Assembly (NCBI RefSeq): GCF_009910675.1
Contig: NZ_RSEJ01000008.1
Coordinates: 124,001 to 188,000 of the forward strand
Direction: 5' to 3'
DNA length: 64,000 nucleotides
Source: Photobacterium alginatilyticum
Lineage (GTDB): Bacteria; Pseudomonadota; Gammaproteobacteria; Enterobacterales; Vibrionaceae
Position 1 is the first letter of the stretch. Each line of letters starts with the position of its first letter. Positions 1-8,855 of the stretch are shown here, piece by piece. Made by a program: the position numbers and the translations under genes. The notes beneath the pieces were generated by a model. It made no database searches and was not told the DNA's origin. It saw nothing but the letters and a program-made list of their open reading frames with translations.

Positions 1-1422
1 ATCGTACAGACGAATTTCAGCAGGGATACCCGCTTCCGCTGATACCCAGTGGATCACACCCTTCACCTTGCGGCCATCTGTTGGGTTCTGACCCAGCGTT
101 TCGTTATCGTAAGTACAGAAGATGGTAGTGATATTACCTTCTTCGTCTTTCTCGATACGTTCAGCCTTGATCACATAGGCACCGCGCAGACGCACTTCTT
201 TACCCAGCACCAGACGCTTGTACTTCTTGTTTGCTTCTTCACGGAAGTCTTCACGCTCGATATACAGCTCACGAGTGAAAGGTACTTCGCGGGTTCCCAT
301 CTCAGGCTTATTCGGATGGTTCGCTACATTCAAGATTTCCGCTTCACCGTCAAAGTTTTCGATAACAACTTTAACTGGATCCAGAACGGCCATTGCACGA
401 GGTGCATTTTCGTTTAGATCATCACGGATACAAGATTCCAGTGAGCCCATCTCGATGGTGTTGTCTTGCTTAGTTACACCAATGCGCTTACAAAACTCGC
501 GGATAGAGGCAGAAGTAAAGCCACGACGACGCAGGCCAGAGATAGTCGGCATACGCGGATCATCCCAACCAGAAACCAGATTATCGGTTACCAGCTGGTT
601 TAGCTTACGCTTGGACATAACCGTGTACTCAAGGTTCAGGCGGCTGAACTCATACTGACGCGGCTGGCAGTCAATCGTAATGTTATCCAGTACCCAGTCG
701 TACAGACGGCGGTTATCCATAAACTCCAGGGTACAGATAGAGTGCGTAATACCTTCCAGCGCATCAGAGATACAGTGCGTGAAATCGTACATCGGATAGA
801 TGCACCACTTGTCGCCAGTCTGGTGGTGAGTGGCGAAACGCACACGGTAGATAACCGGATCACGCATCACCATAAACGGTGACGCCATGTCTATCTTGGC
901 GCGAAGGCACATCTTGCCCTCTTCCACTTCGCCATTTTTCATTTTATCGAACAGCGCCAGGTTTTCTTCAACGCTGCGATCACGGTATGGGCTGTGTTTA
1001 CCCGGCTCAGTCAATGTGCCGCGGTATTCACGCATTTGCTCTGGACTTAGCTCATCAATATACGCTAAGCCTTTATTAATCAATTCAATAGCAAACCCGT
1101 ATAGCTTGTCGAAGTAGTTTGATGAATAGCAAATCTCACCGCTCCACTCGAAGCCCAACCAGTTAACATCGTTCTTAATAGACTCAACGTATTCGATGTC
1201 TTCTTTCTCAGGGTTAGTATCGTCGAAACGTAAATTACATTGACCCTGATAGTCCTGAGCAATACCGAAGTTCAAACAAATTGATTTAGCATGACCGATG
1301 TGCAGGTAGCCGTTCGGCTCCGGCGGGAATCGGGTATGTACGCTTGTATGTTTGCCACTTGCTAAATCCGCATCAATGATCTGGCGGATAAAGTTAGTTG
1401 GACGAGCTTCAGATTCACTCAT
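1..1422 (-). CDS. glnS: Glutaminyl-tRNA synthetase, C-terminus beyond window
   Basis: Class I aminoacyl-tRNA synthetase charging tRNA-Gln in the cytoplasm. 474 codons are visible from the ATG at 1422 and the frame is still open at base 1; the E. coli enzyme is about 554 residues, so roughly the last 80 are off the left edge. The HIGH signature is at residues 41-44 (context [14 protein letters not shown]) and the second class I motif appears as VMSKRK near residue 270. The start is supported by the family N-terminus ([16 protein letters not shown]) and an upstream AGGTG. It is transcribed away from the nag locus. Identity is near certain. Confidence 0.97.
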   Translation of the reverse strand, partial: MSESEARPTNFIRQIIDADLASGKHTSVHTRFPPEPNGYLHIGHAKSICLNFGIAQDYQGQCNLRFDDTNPEKEDIEYVESIKNDVNWLGFEWSGEICYSSNYFDKLYGFAIELINKGLAYIDELSPEQMREYRGTLTEPGKHSPYRDRSVEENLALFDKMKNGEVEEGKMCLRAKIDMASPFMVMRDPVIYRVRFATHHQTGDKWCIYPMYDFTHCISDALEGITHSICTLEFMDNRRLYDWVLDNITIDCQPRQYEFSRLNLEYTVMSKRKLNQLVTDNLVSGWDDPRMPTISGLRRRGFTSASIREFCKRIGVTKQDNTIEMGSLESCIRDDLNENAPRAMAVLDPVKVVIENFDGEAEILNVANHPNKPEMGTREVPFTRELYIEREDFREEANKKYKRLVLGKEVRLRGAYVIKAERIEKDEEGNITTIFCTYDNETLGQNPTDGRKVKGVIHWVSAEAGIPAEIRLYD

Positions 1423-1522
1423 CTATTACACCTCGTGTGCTTACAGGATTTTAGAACCCTCTATGATCCATAAATATGGTGCACGACTCAACAAATAGTG
1501 TGCATTGTTTGTCGATATGTAT

Positions 1523-1545
1523 AAAAAAACCCCGCTATCGCAGGG
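1523..1545 (-). terminator. Rho-independent terminator between nagE and glnS
   Basis: Read on the minus strand, the hairpin CCCTGC-GATA-GCGGGG (one T-G wobble) is followed by seven T. It lies about 100 bp upstream of the glnS start and would stop transcription arriving from nagE. Confidence 0.6.
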
Positions 1546-1580
1546 CAATATAAACAGATGACACCCAATTCGAGCATCAA

Positions 1581-1745
1581 TATACCCAAGCAACCTCAAG
1601 ATGCAGGGCAACCCAAGCCTAAAACTACCAGGGCAGCTTCGGAATACACTTCGGGGAAAGCGTATTCGGAAACTAGCAAGGCACAACCCGCCGAACCAGA
1701 GCGGAGCCTTGCAGTAGCGATGGCCAAGCCTCAGTGTAAGCTTGT
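1581..1745. repeat. Structured intergenic repeat with TATACCC end
   Basis: A stretch without a gene. Its first 24 bases (1581-1604, beginning TATACCCAAG) differ at only two positions from the terminal inverted repeat of the element at 58820-59103. Behind it are an interrupted palindrome at 1642-1667 (GAATAC arms) and a GCAAGGC/GCCTTGC pair at about 1677-1715. No matching GGGTATA end is visible before the nagE terminator, so this is either a one-ended relic or a different member of the family. It sits between two minus-strand terminators. Confidence 0.55.
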
Positions 1746-1750
1746 TTTGG

Positions 1751-1778
1751 AAAAAAAACGGCCTCCAACAAGAGGCCG
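1751..1778 (-). terminator. nagE terminator
   Basis: On the minus strand, CGGCCTC-TTGTTG-GAGGCCG is followed by eight T, 51 bp after the nagE stop codon. Classic intrinsic terminator. Confidence 0.85.
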
Positions 1779-1829
1779 CTCTTCACGCCGTTGTCCAGTC
1801 TCCCTAACCAGGAGCCCGGCTTTAGGTCA

Positions 1830-3320
1830 TTAAGGCAGTTTTACCGAAGAGAGATCTTCAGATACCGGGATTTTTTTCATTTCGCCAGCAACGATTTCCG
1901 CCAGCGGGCCAAGGATAACCTGAATATTGTTGGTACCAAGTTTAACCACACCCATGGCACCCAGAGCCTTCAGAGTTTTCTCATCAGCCAGGCTGCTGTC
2001 TTTCAGTGTCAGGCGCAGACGCGTGATACATGCATCGATGTTCTCAAGGTTACCGTGGCCACCCAGCGCTTTCAGGTACTGTTTTGCCAGCTCACCCGTT
2101 TCTTCTGAACCCGCAACAGAGCCTTCTTCGGCATCATCGTCTTCACGACCCGGTGTTTTCAGGTTGAACTTAACAATGACAGTACGGAAGATTGCGTAGT
2201 ACAGACCGAAGAATACCAAGCCTTGAACAATTAGCATGTACCAGTTAACCGCTAGCGGGTTACGCGTAGACAGCACCATATCGACCAGACCAGCCGAGAA
2301 GCCGAAGCCAGCAATCCACTGCATTGATGCCGCAATGTATACAGACAAGCCAGCCAGTGCTGCGTGAACAACGTATAGCGCAGGAGCCAGGAACATGAAG
2401 GCAAATTCTAGCGGCTCAGTTACACCAGTGAAGAATGATGCGAAACCGGCTGCAATCATGATTGAAGCAACTTTTTCTTTATTCTTCGCTTTCGACGTAT
2501 GGTACATCGCAAGCGCCGCACCTGGCAGACCGAACATCATAATTGGGAAGAAGCCAGCCTGATACATACCAGTCACACCCGGCGTCGCCACACCTTCAGC
2601 AATAGATTTCGCGCCACCAAGGAAGTTAGGGATATCGTTGATACCGGCAACGTCAAACCAGAATACAGAGTTCAGTGCGTGGTGAAGGCCGACAGGAATC
2701 AATAGACGGTTAAAGAATGCATAGATACCAGCACCTATCTCACCCATACCCTGGATACCTTCACCGAAGTTCACAAGACCACCATAAACGGCTGGCCAGA
2801 TGTACATCAGGATGAAAGCAATAAAGATACCGGCGAATGACGTCAGGATAGGAACCAGACGCTTGCCCGAGAAGAATGCCAGGGCTTTGTGAAGTTCTAC
2901 AGCAGAGAAGCGGTTATAGATTTCAGCAGATACGATACCGACTAAGATACCGACAAATTGGTTATTGATCTTCGCGAATGCTGCAGGCACTGCGCTAGGG
3001 TCAATGCCTTGAATTTGTGCAACTGCGCCCGGAGACAGCAGCGTTGTTACGACTAAAAAGCCAACAAAACCAGAAAGTGCTGCTGCACCATCTTTATCTT
3101 TAGACATACCGTACGCAACACCAATTGCGAACAATACAGACATGTTATCAATAATAGCGGCACCAGCCTTGATCAAAAAGGCAGCCAGTGCACTGTTTGC
3201 ACCCCAGCCGTTCGGATCAATCCAGTAACCAATACCCATTAATATTGCGGCGGCAGGGAGTGTGGCAACAGGTACCATCAACGCCTTACCTACTTTCTGA
3301 AAATATCCAAGAATATTCAC
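1830..3320 (-). CDS. nagE: PTS N-acetylglucosamine permease, EIICB (NagE)
   Basis: Inner-membrane PTS permease that imports and phosphorylates GlcNAc to GlcNAc-6-P. 496 residues: an N-terminal EIIC membrane domain (about 1-380, from MNILGYFQKVGKALMVPVA, with many hydrophobic helices) and a C-terminal EIIB domain whose phosphorylated cysteine is Cys431 in the motif CITRLR. There is no EIIA domain, whereas E. coli NagE (about 648 residues) is an EIICBA fusion, so phosphate must come from a separate EIIA, presumably the glucose-type one (inference). It is divergent from nagBAC across an intergenic region with NagC and CRP-like sites. A maltose/glucose PTS permease is the main alternative, but context and divergent nagB favour NagE. 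Confidence 0.93.
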   Translation of the reverse strand: MNILGYFQKVGKALMVPVATLPAAAILMGIGYWIDPNGWGANSALAAFLIKAGAAIIDNMSVLFAIGVAYGMSKDKDGAAALSGFVGFLVVTTLLSPGAVAQIQGIDPSAVPAAFAKINNQFVGILVGIVSAEIYNRFSAVELHKALAFFSGKRLVPILTSFAGIFIAFILMYIWPAVYGGLVNFGEGIQGMGEIGAGIYAFFNRLLIPVGLHHALNSVFWFDVAGINDIPNFLGGAKSIAEGVATPGVTGMYQAGFFPIMMFGLPGAALAMYHTSKAKNKEKVASIMIAAGFASFFTGVTEPLEFAFMFLAPALYVVHAALAGLSVYIAASMQWIAGFGFSAGLVDMVLSTRNPLAVNWYMLIVQGLVFFGLYYAIFRTVIVKFNLKTPGREDDDAEEGSVAGSEETGELAKQYLKALGGHGNLENIDACITRLRLTLKDSSLADEKTLKALGAMGVVKLGTNNIQVILGPLAEIVAGEMKKIPVSEDLSSVKLP

Positions 3321-3402
3321 CCTTAGTTCCCCCTATGGTTTTCTTAGATGCGATCCAGATAACTTTTTTTAGTTATCCGATTAAGTTATTTGCAGTGTAA
3401 GA

Positions 3403-3428
3403 GAATAATTTCGCCCCGCAAATTAAAA
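3403..3428. promoter_or_regulatory. Candidate NagC operator, nagE-proximal
   Basis: Near-palindrome with arms AATTTCGC and GCAAATT around CCC, embedded in AT-rich DNA (3404-3428). It lies about 85 bp upstream of the nagE start, the usual location of a NagC box. Assignment is by position and symmetry, not by a scored matrix. Confidence 0.5.
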
Positions 3429-3436
3429 CCTCATCA

Positions 3437-3456
3437 ATTGTGATCTTTATCACCTG
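3437..3456. promoter_or_regulatory. CRP (cAMP receptor protein) site
   Basis: TGTGATCTTTATCACC matches the CRP consensus TGTGA-N6-TCACA in 9 of 10 core bases. It sits between the two candidate NagC boxes, so it could activate either divergent promoter. Confidence 0.8.
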
Positions 3457-3499
3457 ATTAACTAACAATAGAGCGATTTTGCTAGCCCGATCATAAAAC

Positions 3500-3521
3500 T
3501 TATTTTATTATCCAAAACAAA
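3500..3521. promoter_or_regulatory. Candidate NagC operator, nagB-proximal
   Basis: A site starting TTATTTTATTATCCAAAA closely resembles, as far as I recall it, the E. coli nagB operator. Its centre is about 95 bp (nine helical turns) from the nagE-proximal box, a phasing compatible with NagC-mediated looping. Confidence 0.6.
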
Positions 3522-3575
3522 GGTAATATGCCGCTAAGATTTAATCGTATTTTCTACTAGGAATGAGGTATCACC

Positions 3576-4376
3576 GTGAGACTAATCCCGCTGAATAAAG
3601 CTAAAGATGTAGGTTTGTGGTCCGCTCGCTATATCGCTGATTCTATTAACAAATTTCAGCCAACAGCCGACCGTCCTTTTGTATTAGGTTTACCAACTGG
3701 TGGTACTCCACTGGCAACATACAAGCGTTTAATCGAGCTTTATGAAGCTGGAGAAGTAAGTTTTAAGCACGTTGTTACCTTCAACATGGATGAGTATATC
3801 GGTATCTCGGCCGACCACCCTGAGTCATACCGCAGCTTCATGTACAACAATTTCTTCCAGCACATTGATATTCAAGAAGAAAATATCAATCTCCTGAATG
3901 GTAATACTGACGATCACGAAGCCGAGTGTCAGCGTTACGAGGACAAGATCAAATCTTACGGTAAAATTAATCTGTTCATGGGCGGCGTAGGCAACGACGG
4001 ACATATTGCGTTCAACGAGCCGGCTTCTTCGCTGGCATCACGCACCCGTATCAAAACACTGACCGAAGACACCCGTATTGCAAACTCGCGCTTCTTTGAC
4101 GGTGATATGGATCAGGTACCTAAGTACGCACTAACCATCGGCGTTGGTACGTTGCTGGATGCACGGGAAATCATGATTCTGGTTACCGGCCACAACAAGG
4201 CTCAGGCTCTTGAAGCCGCCGTTGAAGGTTCGGTTAACCACCTGTGGACGGTATCTGCCCTTCAGCTACACCCTAAATCACTGATTGTCTGTGACGAACC
4301 GTCAACACAGGAGCTGAAAGTCAAAACTGTGAAATACTTCCAGGAACTGGAAGCTGAAAACATCAAGAACCTGTAA
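3576..4376 (+). CDS. nagB: Glucosamine-6-phosphate deaminase
   Basis: Converts glucosamine-6-P to fructose-6-P and ammonia, the last step of GlcNAc catabolism, in the cytoplasm. 266 residues, the exact usual length. Active-site residues of the family are in place: Asp72 in TFNMDEYIG, and Asp141, His143 and Glu148 in the motif [12 protein letters not shown]. The start is GTG at 3576 with GGAATGAGG upstream; no ATG fits as well. First gene of a nagB-nagA-nagC run with 12-bp and 2-bp gaps. Probably repressed by NagC until GlcNAc-6-P accumulates. Confidence 0.97.
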   Translation: MRLIPLNKAKDVGLWSARYIADSINKFQPTADRPFVLGLPTGGTPLATYKRLIELYEAGEVSFKHVVTFNMDEYIGISADHPESYRSFMYNNFFQHIDIQEENINLLNGNTDDHEAECQRYEDKIKSYGKINLFMGGVGNDGHIAFNEPASSLASRTRIKTLTEDTRIANSRFFDGDMDQVPKYALTIGVGTLLDAREIMILVTGHNKAQALEAAVEGSVNHLWTVSALQLHPKSLIVCDEPSTQELKVKTVKYFQELEAENIKNL

Positions 4377-4388
4377 TAGGAGTTGTTC

Positions 4389-5525
4389 ATGTACGCGCTT
4401 ACCAACTGCCGTATTTTTACCGGTAGCGATGTGCTGAATAACCACGCCGTCATTATTGACGGCGTGAACATTCACGCTATTTGCCCTGCTGACGAGCTAC
4501 CTCAAGATATTGAAACACTGGATCTGGACGGGGCCAACCTGACACCAGGCTTCATCGATCTGCAGCTCAACGGCTGCGGCGGCGTCATGCTAAACGATGA
4601 GATCAATGCCGATACCATCCACACCATGCACCGCGCCAACCTGAAATCAGGCTGCACCAGCTTCTTGCCGACGCTGATCACCTCGTCTGACGAAGATATG
4701 AAAGCGGTCATTGCCGCAGCCCGCGAATATCATGCCCAGTATCAAAACCACTCGCTCGGTTTGCACCTGGAAGGTCCTTACCTAAACGTGATGAAAAAAG
4801 GTATCCACAGTGTCGATCACATCCGTCGTTCCGATGACGCCATGATCCAGACCATCTGTGACAATGCCGATATCGTGGCCAAGGTAACACTGGCACCGGA
4901 ACAGAACTCCCACGAGCATATCCGACAGCTGGCCGAGGCCGGTATTGTTGTTTCTGCAGGCCATACCAATGCCACCTATGTCGAGGCGCGCAAAGGCTTT
5001 GAGGCCGGTATCAGCTTTGCGACCCACCTGTTTAATGCCATGACACCGATTGCCGGCCGCGAGCCAGGCATGGTCGGAGCCATCTACGATACACCGGATG
5101 TCTACACCGGGGTGATAGCGGACGGTTTTCATGTAGATTATGCCAATATTCGTATGGCTCACAGGATGAAAGGCGAAAAACTTGTTTTGGTCACCGATGC
5201 AACTGCACCAGCAGGAGCAGACATTGATCACTTTATTTTTGTCGGTAAGAAAGTATATTACCGTGATGGCAAGTGTGTGGATGAAAATGGCACACTTGGC
5301 GGTTCGGCACTAACCATGATTGAAGCAGTTCAAAACAGTGTCGAGCATGCAGGTATCGCCCTGGACGAAGCGATTCGTATGGCAACCCTGTATCCTGCTC
5401 GTGCCATAGGTGCGGACAAGACACTGGGAGCCATCAAAAAAGGCATGGTTGCTAACCTGGCTATTTTTGATCGTGACTTCCATGTTCGGGCGACTGTTGT
5501 TAACGGTGAATACGAGCAGAACTAA
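4389..5525 (+). CDS. nagA: N-acetylglucosamine-6-phosphate deacetylase
   Basis: Metal-dependent amidohydrolase that removes acetate from GlcNAc-6-P, giving the NagB substrate and lowering the NagC inducer. 378 residues. Visible motifs: HLEGPYLN (metal-binding Glu), SAGHTNA and THLFNAM (metal/substrate His) and [10 protein letters not shown] (catalytic Asp). The ATG at 4389 is chosen over the in-frame TTG at 4383 because AGGAG at 4379-4383 is then correctly spaced and the protein begins MYALTN, as in Vibrio homologues. Second gene of the operon. Confidence 0.96.
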   Translation: MYALTNCRIFTGSDVLNNHAVIIDGVNIHAICPADELPQDIETLDLDGANLTPGFIDLQLNGCGGVMLNDEINADTIHTMHRANLKSGCTSFLPTLITSSDEDMKAVIAAAREYHAQYQNHSLGLHLEGPYLNVMKKGIHSVDHIRRSDDAMIQTICDNADIVAKVTLAPEQNSHEHIRQLAEAGIVVSAGHTNATYVEARKGFEAGISFATHLFNAMTPIAGREPGMVGAIYDTPDVYTGVIADGFHVDYANIRMAHRMKGEKLVLVTDATAPAGADIDHFIFVGKKVYYRDGKCVDENGTLGGSALTMIEAVQNSVEHAGIALDEAIRMATLYPARAIGADKTLGAIKKGMVANLAIFDRDFHVRATVVNGEYEQN

Positions 5526-5527
5526 CT

Positions 5528-6742
5528 ATGACAGGCGGACAAATTGGTAATGTAGATCTGGTAAAGCAGCTTAACAGTGCAGCTGTTTACAGACTCATTG
5601 ACTTGCAAGGCCCTATTTCACGTATCCAGGTAGCAGACGTAAGTCAGCTGGCTCCTGCAAGCGTTACTAAAATCACCCGCCAATTGCTTGAGCGCGGCCT
5701 GATCAAAGAGGTCGCGCAGCAAGCTTCCACCGGTGGACGACGTGCCATTTCGCTGACGACAGAGTCAGCACCTTTCCATTCGATTGCGATCCGGCTTGGA
5801 CGCAACTATATCGAATTGACCATTTACGATTTGAGCGGCAAGCACATAGCCAGCGCCGCTCATCAGTTTAACTACGCCAACCAGCAAGAACTGACTGACG
5901 GCCTGCTTGGCCATATCCGCCAGTTCATCGCAGACAACCAAAATATCATGCGTGAGCTGGTCGCTTTCGGTATTACCCTGCCGGGACTGATTGATCCGGA
6001 AACCGGGGTAGTCGAATATATGCCGCATATTGAAGTGGACAACTTTCCGCTCTCGGAAATTATCAGCGAGAAATTCGGCGTTTCCTGCTTTGTCGGTAAC
6101 GACATCCGGGGCCTGGCGTTAGCCGAACACTATTTCGGCGCAAGTCAGGACTGCAAAGATTCAATCCTGATCAGTGTCCACCACGGTACCGGTGCCGGGA
6201 TCATCGTGAACGGGCAGGTATTCCTTGGCTTTAACCGTAATGTCGGTGAGATTGGCCATATCCAGATTGATCCGCTCGGCGACAAGTGCCAGTGCGGCAA
6301 CTTCGGCTGCCTGGAAACAGTGGCGGCAGATCCGGCCATCATCAAGCAGGTTCAGAACCTGCTGGCCCAAGGTTACCGTAGCAGCCTGCAGGATCTGGAG
6401 GAGGTGACTATGCCAGCCATCTGCGAAGCAGCCAATAAGGGTGACGAACTGGCCAGCCAGGCACTGATCAAGGTCGGTAATCAACTCGGCAAGGCACTGG
6501 CTATGACGATTAATTTATTCAACCCGCAAAAAATCGTGGTTGCCGGCAATATCATCCAGGCCAAAGATGTCGTTTTTCCGGCCATCCGACGCTGTGTCGA
6601 AACCCAGTCACTATCAACGTTCCATAAAGATCTGCCGATTGTAGAATCTGAGCTCTATAGCCAGCCTACCATCGGGGCTTTTTCAATGATCAAGCGGGCT
6701 ATGCTAAACGGCGTGCTGCTTCAGCGACTGCTTGAAGATTAG
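5528..6742 (+). CDS. nagC: NagC, ROK-family repressor of the nag regulon
   Basis: GlcNAc-6-P-responsive transcription factor. 404 residues: an N-terminal winged helix-turn-helix (about 15-80, LAPASVTKITRQLLERGLIKE) followed by the ROK sugar-kinase-like domain, with the zinc motif CQCGNFGCLE characteristic of NagC/Mlc. The ATG lies 2 bp after the nagA stop, so the genes are translationally linked. Mlc is the main paralogue to exclude; linkage to nagBA decides for NagC. It probably binds the paired sites upstream of nagB and so controls its own operon. Confidence 0.95.
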   Translation: MTGGQIGNVDLVKQLNSAAVYRLIDLQGPISRIQVADVSQLAPASVTKITRQLLERGLIKEVAQQASTGGRRAISLTTESAPFHSIAIRLGRNYIELTIYDLSGKHIASAAHQFNYANQQELTDGLLGHIRQFIADNQNIMRELVAFGITLPGLIDPETGVVEYMPHIEVDNFPLSEIISEKFGVSCFVGNDIRGLALAEHYFGASQDCKDSILISVHHGTGAGIIVNGQVFLGFNRNVGEIGHIQIDPLGDKCQCGNFGCLETVAADPAIIKQVQNLLAQGYRSSLQDLEEVTMPAICEAANKGDELASQALIKVGNQLGKALAMTINLFNPQKIVVAGNIIQAKDVVFPAIRRCVETQSLSTFHKDLPIVESELYSQPTIGAFSMIKRAMLNGVLLQRLLED

Positions 6743-6810
6743 GGCCGACAACACAGCGCCTGACTGCATGCCAATCTCATAGCACAGCAGTTTTTTCGCC
6801 ACACTAAAAA

Positions 6811-6842
6811 GGGGCATGTACCGGACAGGTACATGCCCCTTG
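6811..6842 (+). terminator. Strong hairpin after nagC
   Basis: A perfect 12-bp stem (GGGGCATGTACC, loop GGACA, GGTACATGCCCC) 69 bp after nagC. Only two T follow on the plus strand, but AAAAA precedes it, so it would also act as an intrinsic terminator for minus-strand transcripts. Confidence 0.65.
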
Positions 6843-6944
6843 TGGTATATTGCGCAAAAAATTAAGCCCCTGCACCCAAACTACACTATTGCTTATGCGA
6901 TAACGCTATCGGGAATACAATAAGAAAGGATAACTAGTCTCAAC

Positions 6945-8531
6945 ATGGAACTTATTTTTATCATAGCCGCCTTCCTGGCTGGCTTTATAGCCCTGAGGTG
7001 CAAGCTTCCTCCTCTGGTAGGCTTCCTTGTCGCGGGATTTGCCCTCAATAGCGCAGGCTACCAGTCAACCGAAGTCCTCAGTGTCCTGGCCGATCTCGGC
7101 GTTACCCTGCTACTGTTCTCGATTGGCCTCAAACTCGATGTCAAAACCCTGCTTGCCAAAGAGATCTGGGGAGGGGCGACACTGCATAACCTGCTGACAA
7201 CCGGCCTCTTTACCCTTGCCCTACTGGCTTTGAAACAACTCGGTCTTGGAATGCTCAGCGAGCTGGATATGGTGCAGCTTGGCCTGCTTGCCTTCGCACT
7301 CTCATTTTCAAGTACCGTTTTTGCGATCAAGGCACTGCAGGAAAAAGGCGAGCTCAACTCTACCTACGGCACCCTTGCCATTGGGGTGCTGGTCATGCAG
7401 GATATTTTTGCCGTTATATTCCTGACCGTTTCGACCGGCAAGGTGCCAGAAATCACGGCGTTGGCCTTGTTTGCCCTGCCCCTATTGCGTCCGTCACTGT
7501 TTAAAATTCTCGACAAGGCCGGCCACGGGGAAATGCTGGTACTATATGGGATTTTCCTTGCCCTGGTCGCCGGTGCCGGTCTGTTCGAGGCTGTCGGCAT
7601 GAAGGCCGATTTGGGCGCTCTGATCCTGGGTATGATGCTAGCCGCTCACCCCAAGGCCTCGGAGCTGTCAAAATCATTGTTCAACCTGAAAGAGCTGTTG
7701 CTTGTCTGCTTCTTCCTCAACATAGGCCTGTCAGAAGAGCCGACTCTCGACGGCTTCCTGATGGCCATTTTGCTGCTACTGCTGCTGCCGATAAAAGGCA
7801 TCCTCTACTACGTCATCTTTAACCTGTTCCGCTACCGGGTCCGGACGTCACTGCTTGGTACGCTCACCTTGTTCAACTACAGCGAGTTCGGCCTCATTGT
7901 CGGCGGGCTGGCGTACAGTCTGGGAATGCTGCCGGGCAACTTTCTGGTAGCCATCGCCATTGCCGTCTCATTGTCATTCCTGATCGCGGCTCCACTCAAC
8001 AGCATCGGCCACCGGTTATACAAAGATGCCTCGAAGTGGCTAAAAGAGTTTGAGCCCGACCAACTTAATTCGAGCGATAAACTGATTGACCTCGGTAACA
8101 AGAAAATCATGATTCTAGGCATGGGCCGTATTGGTTCTGGTGCCTACGATGAGCTAGTCGCACGCTATGGCGAGCAAGTCATCGGTATCGAGACCCGTGA
8201 AGACTCCGTCCAACTCCACCGAGCAGCCGGGCGCAATGTGATCCACGGCGATGCCACCGACCCCGATTTCTGGGCTCGTGTTATCTCACGCCACAACACT
8301 GAACTGATTTTGCTGGCTATGCCTCATAGTCAGGCCAACAGCTTTGCCCTGGAACAGATTCGTGAGGGTCATTACCAAGGTAAGATCGCGGCGATAGCCA
8401 AATACAGTGATGATGAAGCCCTGCTCAGCGAACTGGGGGTCGATGCGGCATTCAACATTTACAACGAGGCAGGTAGTGGGTTTGCCCGCCATGTCTGTGA
8501 GCACCTGTCGCCCGATATAAAACCACTCTAG
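6945..8531 (+). CDS. CPA2-type cation/proton antiporter with TrkA-N domain
   Basis: Inner-membrane monovalent cation/proton antiporter of the Kef/YbaL class. 528 residues: about 12 hydrophobic segments (1-370), then a cytosolic Rossmann nucleotide-binding domain starting near residue 385 with the motif ILGMGRIGSGAYDEL and an acidic strand end (VIGIETRED), typical of TrkA-N/KTN domains that gate the channel by NAD(H). In E. coli a Kef-type gene (ybaL) also lies next to gsk, but this protein's N-terminus differs, so I do not give that symbol. ATG at 6945 with AAGAAAGGA upstream. A single gene with its own terminator. Confidence 0.82.
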   Translation: MELIFIIAAFLAGFIALRCKLPPLVGFLVAGFALNSAGYQSTEVLSVLADLGVTLLLFSIGLKLDVKTLLAKEIWGGATLHNLLTTGLFTLALLALKQLGLGMLSELDMVQLGLLAFALSFSSTVFAIKALQEKGELNSTYGTLAIGVLVMQDIFAVIFLTVSTGKVPEITALALFALPLLRPSLFKILDKAGHGEMLVLYGIFLALVAGAGLFEAVGMKADLGALILGMMLAAHPKASELSKSLFNLKELLLVCFFLNIGLSEEPTLDGFLMAILLLLLLPIKGILYYVIFNLFRYRVRTSLLGTLTLFNYSEFGLIVGGLAYSLGMLPGNFLVAIAIAVSLSFLIAAPLNSIGHRLYKDASKWLKEFEPDQLNSSDKLIDLGNKKIMILGMGRIGSGAYDELVARYGEQVIGIETREDSVQLHRAAGRNVIHGDATDPDFWARVISRHNTELILLAMPHSQANSFALEQIREGHYQGKIAAIAKYSDDEALLSELGVDAAFNIYNEAGSGFARHVCEHLSPDIKPL

Positions 8532-8558
8532 CCCCCCAACCATTCTTCACTTTTTATA

Positions 8559-8587
8559 ACGGCAGCCTCGGCTGCCGTTTGTTTTTT
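8559..8587 (+). terminator. Terminator of the antiporter gene
   Basis: ACGGCAGCC-TC-GGCTGCCGT followed by TTGTTTTTT, 28 bp after the stop codon. Confidence 0.9.
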
Positions 8588-8750
8588 CGTTCAAAAAACC
8601 AGCCAGCAATAGATAAAATTCAGATAAAGTCTTTTTTATTAGATAATATTCACCGACAAGGCTTTTCTTCAATTGAATTGAGATTAATGGTTGCTTTATT
8701 TTACCGAATACGCAATTTTAACAATTAAGAACGGGAGACGTTAGCAGCAA

Positions 8751-8802
8751 GGAGTAAGAATTAAGTCTCTAGACTAGGAACTAGATACTCAATTCTTACT
8801 CC
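8751..8802. repeat. 52-bp inverted repeat upstream of asnB
   Basis: Perfect 12-bp arms GGAGTAAGAATT / AATTCTTACTCC flank a 28-bp centre rich in CTAG (CTCTAGACTAG). The rest of the 8590-8855 gap is AT-rich and shows no gene. It lies 54 bp upstream of asnB, so it could form a hairpin in the leader or be a dispersed palindromic repeat. Confidence 0.7.
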
Positions 8803-8855
8803 CTCCCAAACAATTATGGATAGCGACAAGCGATTTAAAAGTTGGAGTCAGAAGT

